Of a stretch of DNA of 12,047 bases, positions 1-7,677 are shown in pieces. The notes beneath the pieces are model-generated. The model saw only the letters and a program-made list of their open reading frames with translations. It had not been told where the DNA came from and ran no database searches. Numbering within the stretch: position 1 is the first letter of the stretch; every line of letters starts with the position of its first letter. The DNA comes from Actinomycetes bacterium (GTDB lineage: Bacteria; Actinomycetota; Acidimicrobiia; Acidimicrobiales; Bog-793), in NCBI GenBank assembly GCA_021785095.1, contig JAJYGM010000670.1, positions 1 to 12,047 of the forward strand, in the 5' to 3' direction. Made by a program: the position numbers and the translations under genes.

Positions 1-1398
1 TCCGAACTCGGCGAGCGAGCGCAGGTAGGCGACGTCCTTGGCCCCCCCGAAGCTGAGCTCGACTACCGCGGACTCGCGCAAGGTCGCGGCTCCCGAGGTG
101 CCGTAGGTCGCCTGGAGCTGGGCGAAGGCCTGGACGCAGACGACCGGGCAGATCCCCTGGCCGCGTCCCGTCGCGAGAAGCTTCGGCAGGGAGCGCAGGG
201 GGGCGATGTTCGCGGCTTCGTCGAGGAAGCACACGAGCGGGGGGCGCAGCGGAAAGGCGATCTCCCTCGCCTGGTCGAGAACGTCTTCGATCATCGCGGC
301 GATCACGGTCGCGGCGGCCTCCTGGTGAGCCTCGCCGCCGACGACGTAGATCCCGCCGCGCCCTTCGATGAAGGCCTTGACGTCGAAACGCGCATCCCGC
401 GCCGGTGAGCACGCCGCTGCGATCGCCGGGTCCGCGAGGCCGGCCAGGGCCCGGGCGACACCGCCTGCGATGGACGATCTGTGGGCGTCGTCTGCGTGGC
501 GGCGGCTCGCCAGGGTGTCGGAGAGCAGTGCGGCCTCGCGGGGATGTCCCGCGTCGCGAAGTACCTGGACGGCCTCCTTGGTTGCCAGGGGAATCTCCCC
601 CCATTCGGCGACCCGGGCGACGTCTACTCCTGCGATGTCAGCCGCGCAGAACAGGGCTGCAAGGACGTCCGCTGCCTTGCCCTCGAAGTAGGCACTGTTG
701 CCCTCGCCACGCCGCGCGCCATAACCGGCGCCGAAGGCGAAACGCTGGCCCTGAAGGCGCGCGCGACGCAGGTCTTTGCAGCCAGCCGTTGGGGACCAGG
801 CCATGGTGTTGTCCGCCGGCAACCTGAGCATTCCCCCGACGTCGAGGACGTACACGGGCCTGTTTTTATCCAGCAGCAGGCCTGCGGTCAGGCTGACGAG
901 CTCCGGCTTGACCGACGTGGCGATGAACGGTCCCGGATAGCTCGCAATGTTCGCGACGAGCCAGGAGGTCTTGCCCATTCCCGGTGGTCCGACGACGAGA
1001 CACGGGTGGTCCCAGCGCGACCAGGCCCCCCGTCCGATGGCAAGTCCTGGAGCGTGGTCCGGAAGGGCCACGTCGCCCATGACTTCGGCGTTCTCCCGTG
1101 CGGCCTGGCTGGCGGGGATCCCCGCCCGGTGACCCCTCTGGTGTCGCCGGCGCCTCCAGGCACAGACACCACAGACGACGCTTGCCCCCTCGACGACCAG
1201 GGTCGCGAGGTAGGCGGCACGCGGGGGATCGGCGACGCCGTGTGGCCAGCCGCTTGCTCCAAGATGGAAGAGGACGGCAATGGCCGTGGCGGCCGGGACC
1301 GACGGCGAGTGTGCACCGGTGACGAACAGCGCCGCACGCATGGCAACGAGGCTCGCGACTTCCGCGGCAAGGATGCCGGCGAGGCCGGCCAACAGCAC
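1..1398 (-). CDS. VirD4/TraG-like type IV coupling protein ATPase (C-terminus beyond window)
   Basis: This is the probable coupling ATPase that brings the relaxase-DNA complex to the conjugation channel at the inner membrane. 466 codons are visible and the frame is still open at the left edge. Residues 1-25 and about 35-80 are hydrophobic and give two or three membrane segments, followed by a basic stretch (WRRRRHQR, 81-88). Walker A is GPPGMGKTS (137-145), followed by the family's ATSVKPEL strand (160-167). Walker B is LVCFLDEAAN (388-397), followed by GRGQGI (411-416) and AQLQATYG (426-433), the usual TraG/VirD4 order. I chose the GTG at 1398 because GAGGGG lies nine bases upstream (1413-1408). 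A GTG at 1437 in the same frame lacks a good ribosome site. It is the last visible gene of the transfer operon, 42 bases after the acidic small protein. The fold is certain; the coupling role rests on family resemblance and context. Confidence 0.9.
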   Translation of the reverse strand, partial: MLLAGLAGILAAEVASLVAMRAALFVTGAHSPSVPAATAIAVLFHLGASGWPHGVADPPRAAYLATLVVEGASVVCGVCAWRRRRHQRGHRAGIPASQAARENAEVMGDVALPDHAPGLAIGRGAWSRWDHPCLVVGPPGMGKTSWLVANIASYPGPFIATSVKPELVSLTAGLLLDKNRPVYVLDVGGMLRLPADNTMAWSPTAGCKDLRRARLQGQRFAFGAGYGARRGEGNSAYFEGKAADVLAALFCAADIAGVDVARVAEWGEIPLATKEAVQVLRDAGHPREAALLSDTLASRRHADDAHRSSIAGGVARALAGLADPAIAAACSPARDARFDVKAFIEGRGGIYVVGGEAHQEAAATVIAAMIEDVLDQAREIAFPLRPPLVCFLDEAANIAPLRSLPKLLATGRGQGICPVVCVQAFAQLQATYGTSGAATLRESAVVELSFGGAKDVAYLRSLAEFG

Positions 1399-1407
1399 GA
1401 TGTCGGT

Positions 1408-1413
1408 CCCCTC
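1408..1413 (-). promoter_or_regulatory. Ribosome binding site deciding the coupling-protein start
   Basis: GAGGGG on the minus strand sits nine bases before the GTG at 1398. It favours that start over the earlier in-frame GTG at 1437, which has no comparable purine-rich sequence in front. Confidence 0.6.
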
Positions 1414-1440
1414 AACGCCACGTGATCTGTTCGGCACGGA

Positions 1441-1818
1441 TCACGCCTCGATGCGGACCGTGAGGGTCTCGGGCTCGCCGAGGCTGCGCCAGGCGCCGTG
1501 GCGCAGGTAGAGGCCGCCGATCGCGACCTCATCGGTAGCCTCCTCGTCGAAGCGGGCCGTGTTCTTCGTGTGGCGCACGAGCCGGAAGCTGACGGCAAGG
1601 TGCTGCGGCCTCGCTGGCGAATGGTCCCCTCTTGAAGGGTCCTTCTCGGTGCTTTCCTCCTCGGGCGTCGTGTCCGCAGGTGTGCTCTCGGAGAGCGAGT
1701 CGTCTTCGGATCCGGCCGCGTCGTCGTAGGCGGTGTCGAAGACGTCGAAGACGTCGTCGGCGTCGAGTGAAGCCGCGGCGGCCTCGATGTCGGCTTGCGT
1801 TGCGGTGATATCGGTCAT
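1441..1818 (-). CDS. Acidic small protein with C-terminal beta-type domain, unknown function
   Basis: This 125-aa protein is not recognised with certainty. Residues 1-65 are strongly acidic and probably disordered (runs such as DADDVFDVFD and TPEEESTEKD). Residues 74-125 look like a small beta-rich domain (LAVSFRLVRHTKNTARF, then IGGLYLRHGAW, ending in ETLTVRIEA). I recall similar short domains (KNT-x-R-F/Y ... IG-x-LY ...) in hypothetical proteins of actinobacterial conjugative elements, but no function is known to me. The ATG at 1818 overlaps the stop of the DUF4913-like gene (ATGA), and AGGAG lies seven bases upstream, a strong ribosome site. It directly precedes the coupling protein, so an accessory or substrate-recruitment role is possible but only inferred. 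The acidic half could mimic DNA or bind basic partners. Confidence 0.8.
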   Translation of the reverse strand: MTDITATQADIEAAAASLDADDVFDVFDTAYDDAAGSEDDSLSESTPADTTPEEESTEKDPSRGDHSPARPQHLAVSFRLVRHTKNTARFDEEATDEVAIGGLYLRHGAWRSLGEPETLTVRIEA

Positions 1819-2279
1819 GTCTTTTCTCCTTGGTCGTGTGTGGCATCGGTGTCGGTCGTCTGTGCCCAAGAAGGGCCGGGGATCACGGAGTGCTCGCCGC
1901 GGGCCGCACAGCCCGCCTGGTCGTAGCGTTCGATCCGGTCGATTGCGCTTGCGAGCCTCTCCAGCCAGGCGAGCAGAGAGGCCGAGTCGCCTTCGTCGGC
2001 CATGCGCTGCCAGGTGGTCCAGACCCCGGCCAGCTCCGTCGCGATGGCCCAGTGGCTCTCCCAACATGGCGGGACCTGCTCGCCGAAGCCAAAACGTGAG
2101 ACGAGACGGGCAACCCACGCGCGCAGCTCGGCGATCTCTTTGAACTCCGCCGGCGACGGGAGCACGAAGGGGTCGAAGAGCGGAGGCGGCGGAATCGGAG
2201 TGAATGTCGCTCCCAGGAGCGCGAGTCGCGGGTCCTTCTTCTTCGTGCTTCGGCGTGCGTCGATCGGGTTCGGGCTCAT
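1815..2279 (-). CDS. DUF4913-like protein of the conjugation operon
   Basis: This 154-aa cytoplasmic protein has no signal peptide or membrane segment. The central part (about 50-95) reads AELRAWVARLVSRF, then PPCWESHWAIATELAGVWTTW. The order WV-x-x-L, a Cys-Trp followed by His, and a helix ending near a Trp is the pattern I associate with DUF4913, a family frequent next to type IV secretion genes in actinobacterial mobile elements. Its function is unknown. The N-terminus is basic (DARRSTKKKD) and proline-rich (PIPPPPLFDPF); the C-terminus is polar. The ATG at 2279 overlaps the upstream stop (ATGA) and has GAGGAG upstream. A reading frame extending far upstream of this ATG is only an overprint of the neighbouring gene. 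Family assignment is by eye and moderate. Confidence 0.8.
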   Translation of the reverse strand: MSPNPIDARRSTKKKDPRLALLGATFTPIPPPPLFDPFVLPSPAEFKEIAELRAWVARLVSRFGFGEQVPPCWESHWAIATELAGVWTTWQRMADEGDSASLLAWLERLASAIDRIERYDQAGCAARGEHSVIPGPSWAQTTDTDATHDQGEKT

Positions 2280-2674
2280 GGGCGAAGCTCCTCGCCATCT
2301 CGGGCCTGCTCGCGGCGCTCGGCCTGGGGGCGAAGGCGGATCTTGACGACGGCGACCGGTCGCCTTCCCGGACCATCGTCGACGAGCAGCCAGGCGAGGG
2401 CAGTGAGCGACCCGTCGGCGGTTCGCGCCGGCCACCTCCATCGGCTGATCGTCCATCGGGGGCGGCGATCTTGGCGAAGGCGTGCGAGTTCCTCGGCCAG
2501 CGAGCGATTGGCCACCGTCTGCGCCCGTGCAGGCGTCTGTGCGCGGAGGTGGCATGGCCCGATCCACAGGCGCGCGCCGGTCGGATCAAGACAAGCGGTC
2601 ACAAACCACGAGGAGATCTCTTCATCGCGGGCGCCACCTACAGATGCGCCGACGGTGGGCAGAGTGGGCGTCAT
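2276..2674 (-). CDS. Hypothetical cytoplasmic protein of the transfer operon
   Basis: This 132-aa protein is not recognised. It lacks hydrophobic segments. It is rich in Arg and Trp in its middle (RRPRWTISRWRWPAR, about 87-101), preceded by a helical stretch (ANRSLAEELARLRQ) and followed by a hydrophobic strand pair (LTALAWLLVDD and RPVAVVKIRLRP). A small alpha/beta fold that may contact nucleic acid or another operon protein is plausible but unproven. The start at 2674 overlaps the stop of the cell-wall hydrolase (ATGA), with GGGAGGGG a few bases upstream. It is one of three consecutive small non-membrane proteins between the hydrolase and the coupling protein. Confidence 0.75.
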   Translation of the reverse strand: MTPTLPTVGASVGGARDEEISSWFVTACLDPTGARLWIGPCHLRAQTPARAQTVANRSLAEELARLRQDRRPRWTISRWRWPARTADGSLTALAWLLVDDGPGRRPVAVVKIRLRPQAERREQARDGEELRP

Positions 2675-4590
2675 GACGTCGCCCCTCCCGGTGACGTCGC
2701 GCCGGCAAAGACTTCGTCCCCCCATGCAGCTCCGATCACCGGCGTGAAGGCGTCGAAGCGGACGTCGGCGCCTTCGTGCGGGGCATCGACCATCTCGCCT
2801 GCGCCCGCATAGATCCCGACGTGGGCGATGCCCGATGCATCGGAGAAAAAGACGAGGTCACCGGGCACGAGCCCTGAGACAGCGACCGGAGGCCCGATGG
2901 CGAACTGGGCGGCTGCGCCACGTGGGAGCGTGACGCCGGCGGCGAGGAAGGAGTACCAGACAAGCCCCGAGCAGTCGAAGCCGGCGGGGCTTGCGCCGCC
3001 GAACACATACGGCGTGCCGATCAGGCTCTCTGCGACGCCGAGTGCGGCCGCTTGGGTTGGCGTCTCGCCCGGTGCGATGCCACGAGACGCGGCGAAGGCA
3101 CGGGCATCGGCGAGGACTTCGTCGACGTAGCTCGCAGAGTGGTCATACGAGAACACAGCTGCCTGGGGGTCGCGCGCGACGCCGTTCGCGCACAACAGGC
3201 GGGCAGCGGCGTAGACGGCGTCGATTGCGTCGTAGGGGGAGGGCGGTGCCGCACCACCCGGTGGAACGGGCTCGTCGTAGCGGGCGAAGGTTGCCGGGAG
3301 GAACTGCATCGGTCCTTGCGCACCGTCGGGATTGGAGCCGGACGCAACGCCTGGAGCCGAGGACTGGCCGAAGTCGGATTCGACGTCGGCGATGCCGAGA
3401 AGGATCGCCCACAACGGCGGGAATCCCAGCGGCGTCGCACAGCCCGTTGACTGCGCGGCGGCGACAGCCAGGGCAACCCACGTGGCGGGAGCCCCCGTCC
3501 TCGTCGTTTGGAGCGCGGCCACAGAGATCGGATGCCATGTGACGCCGGCGTCGTCGCTGCGAAAAACCTCCTGGCCGCCGGGACCGTCGGCAACGCAGAC
3601 ACAAAGCGGCGACCCTTCGTCGCAGGCGAGCTCGTCGAGTGCCCCTTCTCCAGCGGGGGCGACGCGTGCACGGCGCATCGCACCGGGGGTGTCGCCGTTG
3701 ATCCGGAGAGTCAAAGCGGAAAGCCGGGGGCTGGAAGCCCCGATACCCACGACAGGGCAGACGACGCCACTTGCGGGCTGCGTCGTCGTCGTTGTCGACG
3801 ACGAGGATCCGGATCGGGGAGGGTCGCCGGCCGTCCCGCAGGCTGCCTGGAGGACCTGGGTGCCGGGCGCCGGGACGGCGGCGAGCCGTCCCGTTGTGGT
3901 GTCCAGAAGAGAGAGCGTCGTCGCATGGTCGCCGATGCCCGTGACGAGGCAGGCTCCTTGCGGCCCGCAGCCGACGTCGTCGGCAACGGTGCCTGCACCG
4001 AGGCCGCCGACAGAGCGAAGCCTCCCGCCGGCAACGACAGCGACGGCACCGCGACCGCCGTCGGTTCCGGCGACGACGCACGTGCTCTGCGTGCAGGTGG
4101 CAGCGAGGGTCGTGTCCATTCCGAAAAGCGCCACGCTCTGCCACGACACGGTGTGGGCGGCATCGGTCACGGCAGCGCCGCCCGGGTGTGACCGAGAGGA
4201 AGACCAGGCGGAGACGCACACTGTCGGCCCGCAGCCGACTGCCGTGAGGGCGACCCCAGGCGGTGCCGGCGACGAAGCGCGCGACCAGCGCCGTGGCGGG
4301 TTCTGTGCCTGTGCCAGGCCGTCTCCCGTGGCGAAACAGCGCGCCATGGTGCACGCGAGGGCTGTGACCGGGCCGGAGAGGACCTGGCTCGGCGCGTCGA
4401 GCGCGGCAGAGCCGACCCGGGCGACCTCGCCGGAGGTCGTGCCCACGAGACAGGTCGCCGGTCCGCACCCCACCGCCGAGATCCGCACGGAAGACCCGGT
4501 GGCCGTCGCGGCGCCGGAGAAGACGACGAGGGGCACGACGACGATGAAAGTGCCTGCTGCGACGACGGCGGCAATGACCGCTCGGATCAT
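2671..4590 (-). CDS. Conjugative cell-wall hydrolase: propeller-like repeats + lytic transglycosylase + NlpC/P60 peptidase
   Basis: This 639-aa VirB1-type enzyme would open peptidoglycan for the transfer channel. Residues 1-26 form a signal or membrane anchor. Residues about 35-360 carry six or seven repeats, each marked by a Cys pair five or six apart (C42/C47, C80/C85, C120/C125, C166/C171, C208/C214, then a degenerate C251 and C323/C330) spaced about 38-46 residues, plus one clear Asp box SDDAGVTW (345-352); this suggests an exported disulfide-stabilised beta-propeller. A Ser/Thr linker lies at 260-271. Residues about 378-500 are a lysozyme-like transglycosylase (likely catalytic E404 in ADVESDFG, then GAQGPMQFLPATF). 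Residues about 512-628 are NlpC/P60 (C540 in FDCSGL, H590 in IAHVGIY, third polar residue probably D602). The usual conjugative enzymes carry only the last two domains, so the propeller is extra. The ATG at 4590 overlaps the upstream stop (ATGA), with GAGG upstream. Catalytic domains are certain; the propeller fold is inferred. Confidence 0.93.
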   Translation of the reverse strand: MIRAVIAAVVAAGTFIVVVPLVVFSGAATATGSSVRISAVGCGPATCLVGTTSGEVARVGSAALDAPSQVLSGPVTALACTMARCFATGDGLAQAQNPPRRWSRASSPAPPGVALTAVGCGPTVCVSAWSSSRSHPGGAAVTDAAHTVSWQSVALFGMDTTLAATCTQSTCVVAGTDGGRGAVAVVAGGRLRSVGGLGAGTVADDVGCGPQGACLVTGIGDHATTLSLLDTTTGRLAAVPAPGTQVLQAACGTAGDPPRSGSSSSTTTTTQPASGVVCPVVGIGASSPRLSALTLRINGDTPGAMRRARVAPAGEGALDELACDEGSPLCVCVADGPGGQEVFRSDDAGVTWHPISVAALQTTRTGAPATWVALAVAAAQSTGCATPLGFPPLWAILLGIADVESDFGQSSAPGVASGSNPDGAQGPMQFLPATFARYDEPVPPGGAAPPSPYDAIDAVYAAARLLCANGVARDPQAAVFSYDHSASYVDEVLADARAFAASRGIAPGETPTQAAALGVAESLIGTPYVFGGASPAGFDCSGLVWYSFLAAGVTLPRGAAAQFAIGPPVAVSGLVPGDLVFFSDASGIAHVGIYAGAGEMVDAPHEGADVRFDAFTPVIGAAWGDEVFAGATSPGGATS

Positions 4591-4898
4591 GGCAGCCTCA
4601 CGAGCGTGCAGTGCCAGGTGTTGGCGCGAAAGGCCAGGTGCACCTCGGCCGCGAGCGGTGGGTGCACCTTCGCAAGGAAGACCGTGGCGTACGCACCGTC
4701 GTGGGCAACGCCGACCACCGCCGCCGATGCGTCGTAGCGAGAGGCGAGACACGATGCCGCGACGTGTCCGGCAGCAACAGGGTGGGCCACGGGCACGAGG
4801 TGGCCGTCGCTCCCAGCTCGATGTCCGGTGACAGCTCCGAGCACCGCGGGGACGACGACCAGAAGTGCCACGGCGCCGGGAAGGATCCACCGCCTCAT
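4587..4898 (-). CDS. Small membrane-anchored protein of the transfer operon
   Basis: This 103-aa protein has one N-terminal hydrophobic segment (MRRWILPGAVALLVVVPAVLG, about 4-21) after two arginines, so it is probably an anchored or secreted protein with an outside domain. The exported part has two cysteines, C50 (AASCLASRYD) and C97 (NTWHCTLVRLP), that could form a disulfide, and beta-type strands (SAAVVGVAHDG, YATVFLAKVHPP, EVHLAFRANTWHC). I do not recognise the family. The ATG at 4898 overlaps the stop of the VirB4-like gene (ATGA), with AGGGGG upstream, and the gene ends in an ATGA overlap with the hydrolase. Position between motor and hydrolase suggests an extracytoplasmic channel component or a partner of the hydrolase. 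Confidence 0.82.
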   Translation of the reverse strand: MRRWILPGAVALLVVVPAVLGAVTGHRAGSDGHLVPVAHPVAAGHVAASCLASRYDASAAVVGVAHDGAYATVFLAKVHPPLAAEVHLAFRANTWHCTLVRLP

Positions 4899-6151
4899 CG
4901 GGAAAGCCCCCTGCGCATCGCCTGGTCGGTGTCGCAGAACCCTTCTTCGAATGCGGTGATGACGTGTTCGACGACGGCGGTCTTCGCTCCCACCTTCCAC
5001 AGGGCGCGACCCCGCGGCAGGCGCCCGACCAAGGCAACTTCTGCCGACGTCAGGCCGAGAAGCTCGGCGAGGCGTTCGCGCTCGGACTCCGGCTGGGCGA
5101 AGACGACGCGGGTCGCGATGTCGCCCAACAGGCTCAGGGCCTGCTGGGCCGATTCGGAGCCGGCATCTCCTTGGGCGGTCAGGTCGCCGAGGCGGTGGAG
5201 GACGAGGACGAGCTGGACCCCGTAGGAGCGCGACAGCTTGGCGACGGACTGGAGCCAGCGCGTCACGGCAACCAGGCGCAAGATCGCCCAGACCTCGTCG
5301 AGGACGAGGACGACCTGGCGGCTGTCGTTGCGCATGAGCGACTGGGCGAGCCAGTGGCCGACACAGACCATTGCCGGGCCCAGGGCAGCTGTGCCGAAGA
5401 CTTCGTGCAGGTCCCAGACGGCGCCCTTCGACCAATCGACGTCGACCTCCGTCGGCCCGTCGAACATCCCCGCCAGATCTCCGGTCAGAAGCCGCTGGAG
5501 GGCAAGGGCGGCGTCGCTCGCAACCTCGGCGAATCGCTGGCGCGTCATGCCGATCGCGGCTGCCAGCTTGGCCGAGGGGGCGAGCATGACCTCGACGACG
5601 TCGGCGATCAGCGGCGATGGTCGCCCGTTCGCCGCGGCGTCAAGTGCCTGGGCGAGACAGGCGCGCTCCGCTGCACTCGGCTCACGTCCGAGGCCGGACC
5701 CAAGCAGGGCTTGGAGCATCACGAGCCGTTCGTGGCGCAGCCGGTGCGGCTCGGCCATCCCGAGCGGTCCCGCGTCCAGGGGGTTGAGGCGGACTCCGCC
5801 TGTGCCCGGCACAAGAGGGATGACGGCAAGGCCGCAGGCGTGCGCGAAGGCCGCGTACTCTCGTTTCGGGTCGAGGACGTGCGCGACGGCTCCACAAAGC
5901 AGGCGCCGGGCGAGGTAGGACTTGGCGAAGGCGCTCTTACCCCGGCCGACCCTGCCGAGGACCACCATGTTGGCGTCGCTCACGACTTGGCGGGCGTAGA
6001 GCTCCCAGGGGTCGTAACAGAAGGTGACCCCGCCGGCCAGGTGGTCCAAGCCGAGGGCGACCCCGGCTGTGGGGAGCCCGGCTTGGCACTGCCAGGGATA
6101 CGCCGACGCCGAGTGGCGGGTCGTCACGTCGTGGGGGTCGCAGACGAGCAT
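4895..6151 (-). CDS. VirB4-like conjugation ATPase (C-terminal motor half)
   Basis: This 418-aa ATPase should power assembly and transfer by the type IV secretion channel at the membrane. The N-terminus matches the segment before the motor in VirB4 proteins (HSASAYPWQCQAGLP at 13-27, then FCYDPWELY at 44-52). Walker A is GRVGRGKS (66-73), followed by AHVLDPKREY (90-99), which VirB4/TraC proteins share. Walker B is QVVLVLDEVWAIL (279-291), and LSRSYGVQLVLVLHRLGDL (306-324) is the following motor motif. The N-terminal VirB4 domain is absent here and is carried by the preceding gene, so the VirB4 function is split in two. The ATG at 6151 shares one base with the upstream stop (TGATG), with GGAGGG five bases upstream. 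Identification is firm. Confidence 0.93.
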   Translation of the reverse strand: MLVCDPHDVTTRHSASAYPWQCQAGLPTAGVALGLDHLAGGVTFCYDPWELYARQVVSDANMVVLGRVGRGKSAFAKSYLARRLLCGAVAHVLDPKREYAAFAHACGLAVIPLVPGTGGVRLNPLDAGPLGMAEPHRLRHERLVMLQALLGSGLGREPSAAERACLAQALDAAANGRPSPLIADVVEVMLAPSAKLAAAIGMTRQRFAEVASDAALALQRLLTGDLAGMFDGPTEVDVDWSKGAVWDLHEVFGTAALGPAMVCVGHWLAQSLMRNDSRQVVLVLDEVWAILRLVAVTRWLQSVAKLSRSYGVQLVLVLHRLGDLTAQGDAGSESAQQALSLLGDIATRVVFAQPESERERLAELLGLTSAEVALVGRLPRGRALWKVGAKTAVVEHVITAFEEGFCDTDQAMRRGLSR

Positions 6152-7677
6152 CAGAACCCTCCGGTCGAGCGCATCGAGAGCCGGCAGAGCGGCAACGTGG
6201 CGGCAAGGCCGTCTGCCTGGCGGCCGTAGAGGACGCGCAGTGCCATGCCGGAACGCCCGGCGGCCGCCTCGACGTTGCGCGTCGCCGCTTCGAGCGCCTC
6301 TCGGGTTGGACCTGACACCGTGACGACGGCTGCGATCCGGTGCTCGCCGTAGCCGGCGACGAGCTCTGCGTCGCGCCGCGCGGCCTCTTCGACTTCACGC
6401 CGTTCCTGGGCACCCACGAGCCAGCCGCGCCTCCGCCGCTGTTCGAGGTTCGCCTCGGCCGTCGTGCGGCGCACCGTCACGCGCCGGCGCGACCGGGAGG
6501 GGGCGGTCGGATGGAGGTGGACGGCAAGGGTGCGTATAGCACCTGGCGTCTGGGCGACGAGGAGAGGCTCGAGCCAGGCTGGGCCAACCTCGGTCCGTGG
6601 CCAGGCAGCGACGCACAGGCTCCTGTGCCAGAGACGATCGGCGTGGACAGCGTCCCAGTGCTCGTCGTGGGCCATGACGAGCGGTCCGACGGAGTCGCGC
6701 GGAGGCAGTGCCGCCCGGGCAACTCCTTCGGCCGTCGCCCGCAGGAGCGAGGCAAGACCGGAACCAGGAAGTGGCGTCACCTCGAAGCCGATCGAAGCGA
6801 GGCGTGTCGCGATGAGCTGGACCTCGAAGACCGCCTCGGCGAGCGCCTCGTCTCGGCTGCGTCCTTTGGGGCGGACGTCGATGGCGACGTAGACCTCGTG
6901 GACGGCGCTCTTCGCGTCGAGCCGATCGAGGAGGGCCGCGTAGTCTTCGACGCGCTCCGGTGCAACGTCGTCGGCGACGTGGGTGGCCATCCAGGCGGCG
7001 GCATCGCCGGCGACGTCGGGGACCTGGCGCTCGATCCACTGCAACGCATGGACGGCTCCGGCCTCTGCGCAGGTCTCGCTCAACACGGCCGCCCACGCCC
7101 CGATCGCTTCGACCTGTTCGTGGCGGGGTCGCAGCGCGAACGCAAGGGACGAGGCGACTTCGACGACCGCGGTCAGGTGCCAGCCCGCCGCCCCGAGGCC
7201 GAAGACGCCCGGGCGCTTCTCGCAGATCACCCCGAGGGATCGCGCGCCGAACTTCGACTCGACGAGCTCACCTCGCCCCCAGGAGGGAGGAAGGACGAGA
7301 TCCTGGCGACCGGGGCCGTCGGCGACGGTTGTCGGATCGGCTGCTGCCGCCGCATTGATATCGCGGGCCAACGGGGCGTTTGGCATCGGCGCTCGCCAAC
7401 GCCGTGCAGACGACGCCGAGCGCAGCAGGTAGCCGGTGACCGGTCCGGCCCAGGAGACGAGGGGGATGCCCTGGACACGCCCGTAGGTGAGGATGAGCCC
7501 GCAGGCGCCCAGGGCGGCCGCAAGGGGGACTGGGAGGTGGGCCATGAGGGCGATGGCGGCCGAGACGGTGCCGGCGCCGAGGACGGCCAGGCGGGCGATG
7601 TCAAGGCCGAGGACGATGCCGTGGGACGACGGCACGCCGAAGGCGTAACGGACGGGGCTGTCGGTGGTCTCGCTCAT
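6151..7677 (-). CDS. SCO6880-family protein: PrgI-like membrane part plus VirB4 N-terminal domain
   Basis: This 508-aa inner-membrane component belongs to the conjugation channel. Two adjacent membrane segments (about 30-47 and 48-65) followed by GRVQGIPLVSWAGPVTGYLL (66-85) are the PrgI/TcpE-like hallmark. A long cytoplasmic part follows, ending in YGRQADGLAATLPLCRL (484-500), the motif that in ordinary VirB4 proteins comes just before the ATPase half. The next gene begins exactly where that protein would continue, so the two products presumably work as one motor. This split arrangement is known from actinobacterial systems such as the S. coelicolor SCO6880 family. The start at 7677 has AGGAGGA three bases upstream and overlaps the TrbL-like stop (ATGA). 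Family assignment is confident; exact biochemical role is not established. Confidence 0.9.
   Translation of the reverse strand: MSETTDSPVRYAFGVPSSHGIVLGLDIARLAVLGAGTVSAAIALMAHLPVPLAAALGACGLILTYGRVQGIPLVSWAGPVTGYLLRSASSARRWRAPMPNAPLARDINAAAAADPTTVADGPGRQDLVLPPSWGRGELVESKFGARSLGVICEKRPGVFGLGAAGWHLTAVVEVASSLAFALRPRHEQVEAIGAWAAVLSETCAEAGAVHALQWIERQVPDVAGDAAAWMATHVADDVAPERVEDYAALLDRLDAKSAVHEVYVAIDVRPKGRSRDEALAEAVFEVQLIATRLASIGFEVTPLPGSGLASLLRATAEGVARAALPPRDSVGPLVMAHDEHWDAVHADRLWHRSLCVAAWPRTEVGPAWLEPLLVAQTPGAIRTLAVHLHPTAPSRSRRRVTVRRTTAEANLEQRRRRGWLVGAQERREVEEAARRDAELVAGYGEHRIAAVVTVSGPTREALEAATRNVEAAAGRSGMALRVLYGRQADGLAATLPLCRLSMRSTGGF

Noticed and set aside
3775..3812. CGTCGTCG...CGACGACG hairpin inside the hydrolase gene
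   Set aside because: Explained by the Ser/Thr linker encoded there (repeated TCG and ACG codons); not taken as a terminator or attenuator.
3332..4831. Plus-strand open frame of 499 codons opposite the cell-wall hydrolase
   Set aside because: Antisense shadow of a gene with catalytic motifs; Pro/Ala/Thr-rich with no domain.
2671..5037. Upstream extended start giving a 788-aa hydrolase
   Set aside because: The extra N-terminus is an overprint of the neighbouring genes. The ATG at 4590 is followed by a signal sequence and has the ATGA overlap and a ribosome site.
4865..6229. Long plus-strand open frame of 454 codons opposite the VirB4-like gene
   Set aside because: It is antisense to a gene with clear Walker motifs; in such GC-rich DNA the complementary frame often stays open. 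No recognisable domain or ribosome site.
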